Shown here: positions 31,386-33,355 of the stretch, piece after piece
How positions within the stretch are numbered: the stretch's first letter is position 1
Layout: each line of letters opens with the position of its first letter
From: an uncultured Pseudomonadota bacterium
GTDB lineage: Bacteria; Pseudomonadota; Gammaproteobacteria; Xanthomonadales; Ahniellaceae
Length of the DNA stretch: 33,355 bases
Assembly (NCBI GenBank): GCA_937996755.1
Contig: CALKUS010000077.1
Span: 1 to 33,355, forward strand
Direction of reading: 5' to 3'
Made by a program: the position numbers and the translations under genes
Notes under the pieces: model-generated
What the model saw: only the letters and a program-made list of their open reading frames with translations
Told to the model about the DNA's origin: nothing
Databases searched by the model: none

Positions 31386-31982
31386 ATGTCGCCACGCATC
31401 GCCTGCCTGTTCGTTTCGACGACGCTGCTCGCCGCGTGCGGCTCGAGCACGTCCATCAAGGAGACCCGGAAGGACCCGGACGCGCAGAAGCTCGCCTGCA
31501 CGAAGACGCTCGTCTACTTCCCGAGCAACCTCGCCACGGCGCGTGCGGTGGTCGAGGACCGCATCGTCGAGCGGATGAAGACCGGCGTTGCGGCGCGCAG
31601 CGTGATCAGCACGCAGGTCGGCAAGAATCCCGAGGCGCTGCGCGCACGGCTCGACGAGCTCGGCTTCGATTGCGCCGTCGTCGTGCGCTTCGCCGGCATC
31701 GATTCGAAGGAGACCTACGTGCCCGACAGCACTGCGCCGTACTCCTCGTACGGCGGCTTCTACGCCTACTACGGCACGGCCTGGACGATCGGCTGGGGCC
31801 CGGGCTACGTCACCGAGGAAAAGACGCTCACGCTGGACACGAACGTCTACGACATCAAGCGCGATCGCATGGTGTGGACCGGGCGCAGCCGCTCGGTGAA
31901 GGCGGAGCAGGCCGGCGACCTCGTGGGCGACCTCGTCGACGAAGTCGCGGCGAAGATGCGCCGGGACGGCCTGATCGACTGA
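31386..31982 (+). CDS. Outer-membrane lipoprotein of unknown function
   Basis: The 198-residue protein has a lipoprotein signal with lipobox LLAAC (Cys18 as the lipid anchor). The mature part, CGSSTSIKETRKDP onwards, contains VYFPSNLATARAVVEDRIVERM, DELGFDCAVVVRFAGIDSKETYV and a Tyr-rich YSSYGGFYAYYGTAWTIGWGPGY segment, then TLTLDTNVYDIKRDRMVWTGRSRS. The last part recalls DUF4136-like lipoproteins. GGAG lies seven bases upstream of the ATG, and a -10-like TAGACT lies at 31353-31358. Confidence 0.75.
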   Translation: MSPRIACLFVSTTLLAACGSSTSIKETRKDPDAQKLACTKTLVYFPSNLATARAVVEDRIVERMKTGVAARSVISTQVGKNPEALRARLDELGFDCAVVVRFAGIDSKETYVPDSTAPYSSYGGFYAYYGTAWTIGWGPGYVTEEKTLTLDTNVYDIKRDRMVWTGRSRSVKAEQAGDLVGDLVDEVAAKMRRDGLID

Positions 31983-32062
31983 ACGCTTGCCACCGCACGC
32001 GCGCCGGGCTTGCGACGATCCGGCGCCGGCCCCAGTCTTCCGTGGAGGACGGAGGACTGCGG

Positions 32063-32473
32063 ATGAAATCGATCCCGATATTGTTCTGCGCAGCGCTCGC
32101 TGCGACGACGTGCGCGAACGCCGACACCGACGCGACGATGGCGCGCAACCGCGCCGTCTACGAGCGCCACGCGGGCGCGCCCGTGGACGAAGTGCGGATG
32201 TGGAAGCTCTACGACTGGCTGCCGCTGGGCGAGGACGCGTTCGCCGTCTGGACGCGGCCGAGCGCCGGCGTCTACCTCGTCGTCGTCGACCTGCCGTGCA
32301 CCGGCCTCGACTTCGCCCGCACCATCGGCATCACGTCGACGCAGCGCACGATGAGCGTGCGCTTCGACAAGGTTGAGTTCGACGGCCAGCGCTGCTCGAT
32401 GCGCAGCGTTCGCCCGGTCGACTACGACGCGGTGCGCGCCGACCTCGCGTCGACGCGCGACACGAAGGGCTGA
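32063..32473 (+). CDS. Small exported protein, DUF6491-like
   Basis: The 136-residue protein has a signal peptide (MKSIPILFCAALAATTCANA) and a mature part with WKLYDWLPLGEDAFAVWTRPSAGVY, VDLPCTGLDFARTIGIT and DKVEFDGQRCSMRSVRPVDY. A conserved Cys pair (PCTGL and QRCSM) suits a periplasmic protein. This is the pattern I know from DUF6491, which has no assigned role. GGAGG seven bases upstream fixes the start. It lies 80 bases after the lipoprotein gene. Confidence 0.7.
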   Translation: MKSIPILFCAALAATTCANADTDATMARNRAVYERHAGAPVDEVRMWKLYDWLPLGEDAFAVWTRPSAGVYLVVVDLPCTGLDFARTIGITSTQRTMSVRFDKVEFDGQRCSMRSVRPVDYDAVRADLASTRDTKG

Positions 32474-32561
32474 CCAGCGCGGGTGGCGCCGCGGAGCGCG
32501 TGAACGTGCCGCTGCCGGCGGCGGCGGCGACGTCGACGGCGAGTCCATGACTTCCGACCTG

Positions 32562-32590
32562 TTGACCCGGCCGCCGCCGTCTACTACAAG
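32562..32590 (+). promoter_or_regulatory. Promoter of the BlaI/BlaR1-like operon
   Basis: TTGACC (32562-32567) and TACAAG (32585-32590) are separated by 17 bases. The -10 falls inside the BlaI operator, so bound repressor would block RNA polymerase. Confidence 0.6.
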
Positions 32591-32611
32591 TGTAGTACGA
32601 CAACTGTAGAA
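32582..32611 (+). promoter_or_regulatory. Tandem BlaI/MecI-type operators
   Basis: TACTACA-AG-TGTAGTA (32582-32597) is a perfect 7-bp dyad matching the BlaI/MecI core (TACTACA...TGTAGTA). An imperfect second copy, TACGACA-AC-TGTAGAA (32596-32611), overlaps it by two bases. Both lie just before the regulator gene. Confidence 0.85.
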
Positions 32612-32620
32612 GATGCCGGC

Positions 32621-33007
32621 ATGGCCCGCGACGACGACAACGACCTCGCCCTGAGCGAGCTGCAGGCCGACGTGATGCGCGTGCTCTGGGCGCGCGGCGA
32701 GGCGAGCACGGCCGATGTCGCCGACGCGCTCGCCGCGGCGCGCGGCCTCGCGCACACGACGGTCGCCACGTTGCTCACGCGGCTCGAGAAGCGCGGCGCG
32801 GTCGCGTCGCGCCGCGACGGGCGGCAACTCTTCTACAAGGCGCGCATCAGCGAAGGCCAGGTGCGTCGCACGATGGTCGCCAGCCTCGTCGACAGCATCT
32901 TCGGCGGCGATCCGAAGGCGCTCGTCGCGCACCTCGTGTCGGAAGCGGACGTCGCGCCGGGCGATCTGGAACGCATCCGCCGCATGCTCGCGAAGGGGAG
33001 CAAATGA
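32621..33007 (+). CDS. BlaI/MecI/CopY family transcriptional repressor
   Basis: The 128-residue protein is a winged-helix repressor of the BlaI/MecI family: LSELQADVMRVLWARGEAS at the start, HTTVATLLTRLEKRGAVA as the recognition helix, RRDGRQLFYKARIS wing, and a C-terminal dimerisation helix (MVASLVDSIFGGDPKALVAHLV). It binds the dyad directly upstream and represses its own operon; in known systems it is cleaved or released after the partner membrane peptidase senses a ligand such as a beta-lactam. The ATG at 32621 follows the operator by nine bases. The stop overlaps the next ATG in ATGA. No beta-lactamase is seen in the window, so the target genes are unknown. Confidence 0.93.
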   Translation: MARDDDNDLALSELQADVMRVLWARGEASTADVADALAAARGLAHTTVATLLTRLEKRGAVASRRDGRQLFYKARISEGQVRRTMVASLVDSIFGGDPKALVAHLVSEADVAPGDLERIRRMLAKGSK

Positions 33008-33355
33008 GCGCATTCATCGACCTCGCGTTCGGCTGGCTCGCGACGGCGCTGCTGCACGGCACGCTCGCGCTCGCCGTGGCCTGGCTGCTCACGCGGTTCC
33101 TCGTCACCCGTTCGCTGCCCTGGCGCGAAGCGATCTGGCGCGGCGCGCTCTGGTTCGGCATCGTCACCGCGACGTTGCAGTCGCTCGCGGGTGCGACGCC
33201 CGACGCGCGCATCGTCGTGGCGCGCGACGCGAAAGTGGCGACTGCGGCCGCGAAACCGCCGGTCGCCGCGCTTGCCGGCGCGGCGCGGCCCACGCGCGCG
33301 GCGCCGATCACGCCCGCGAGCACGGCACCGAGCGCGGCGCCGACCGCGCGCGCAT
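33004..33355 (+). CDS. BlaR1-like M56 family membrane peptidase, 3' truncated by window
   Basis: The frame starts at ATG 33004 (overlapping the BlaI stop) and stays open to the window edge, giving 117 residues. The beginning, WLATALLHGTLALAVAWLLTR, is a first transmembrane helix, and LPWREAIWRGALWFGIVTATLQSL is a second; this is the usual start of M56/BlaR1 sensors. It is followed by an Ala/Pro-rich loop. The zinc HEXXH motif and the C-terminal sensor lie beyond the window. Pairing with a BlaI-type repressor strongly supports the call. Confidence 0.75.
   Translation, partial: MSAFIDLAFGWLATALLHGTLALAVAWLLTRFLVTRSLPWREAIWRGALWFGIVTATLQSLAGATPDARIVVARDAKVATAAAKPPVAALAGAARPTRAAPITPASTAPSAAPTARA

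Overview
The window looks like chromosome from a very GC-rich Gammaproteobacterium, most likely of the Xanthomonadales/Lysobacterales. This is inferred from gene content: a SAM-I type riboswitch ahead of a metX-metB-homoserine dehydrogenase operon, many outer-membrane and periplasmic proteins, ATGA/GTGA-coupled operons and a tRNA-Phe type acceptor stem (GGCCAGG/CCTGGCC, deduced from one strand). No rRNA or complete tRNA gene is present.

Left third (1-9982) is an accessory defence region. It holds the C-terminus of a CHAT (caspase-like) protein cut by the window edge, an unrecognised two-helix membrane protein, a small unrecognised ORF, a hipBA toxin-antitoxin pair behind a perfect 13-bp inverted repeat, and, converging on hipBA, a complete Wadjet type operon jetA-jetB-jetC-jetD on the minus strand (SMC/condensin-like complex plus Toprim nuclease that attacks circular plasmids). 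Just behind the jetA start lies a 48-nt 3' fragment of a tRNA-Phe gene ending in CCA (9935-9982), with no 5' half. That is the expected right attachment-site scar of an element integrated in tRNA-Phe, so the defence cluster probably sits at the right end of a genomic island whose intact tRNA and integrase would lie left of the window.

Middle (10088-17244) is housekeeping-like: an exported ThuA-like protein, an ArnT/PMT-type glycosyltransferase, the SAM riboswitch with a visible Shine-Dalgarno sequestering hairpin, the three-gene methionine operon (homoserine acyltransferase, cystathionine gamma-synthase type enzyme, homoserine dehydrogenase), and an exported HEXXH metallopeptidase whose stop codon abuts that of the dehydrogenase.

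The segment 17482-27066 is one long plus-strand series: DUF2092 periplasmic protein, a secreted protein with perfect GNDV hexapeptide repeats, an outer-membrane barrel, a Tat-exported sulfatase, a FixJ-type regulator, a stand-alone receiver, a polytopic membrane protein, a DUF481-like barrel and a PAS histidine kinase with an apparently leaderless start. It reads as an envelope/sulfatase module with its own signalling proteins. The right end (27091-33355) holds a minus-strand patatin-barrel phospholipase, aquaporin and exported unknown protein, then plus-strand lipoprotein, small exported protein, and a BlaI/BlaR1-type regulator pair with a textbook BlaI operator; the BlaR1-like gene runs off the right edge.
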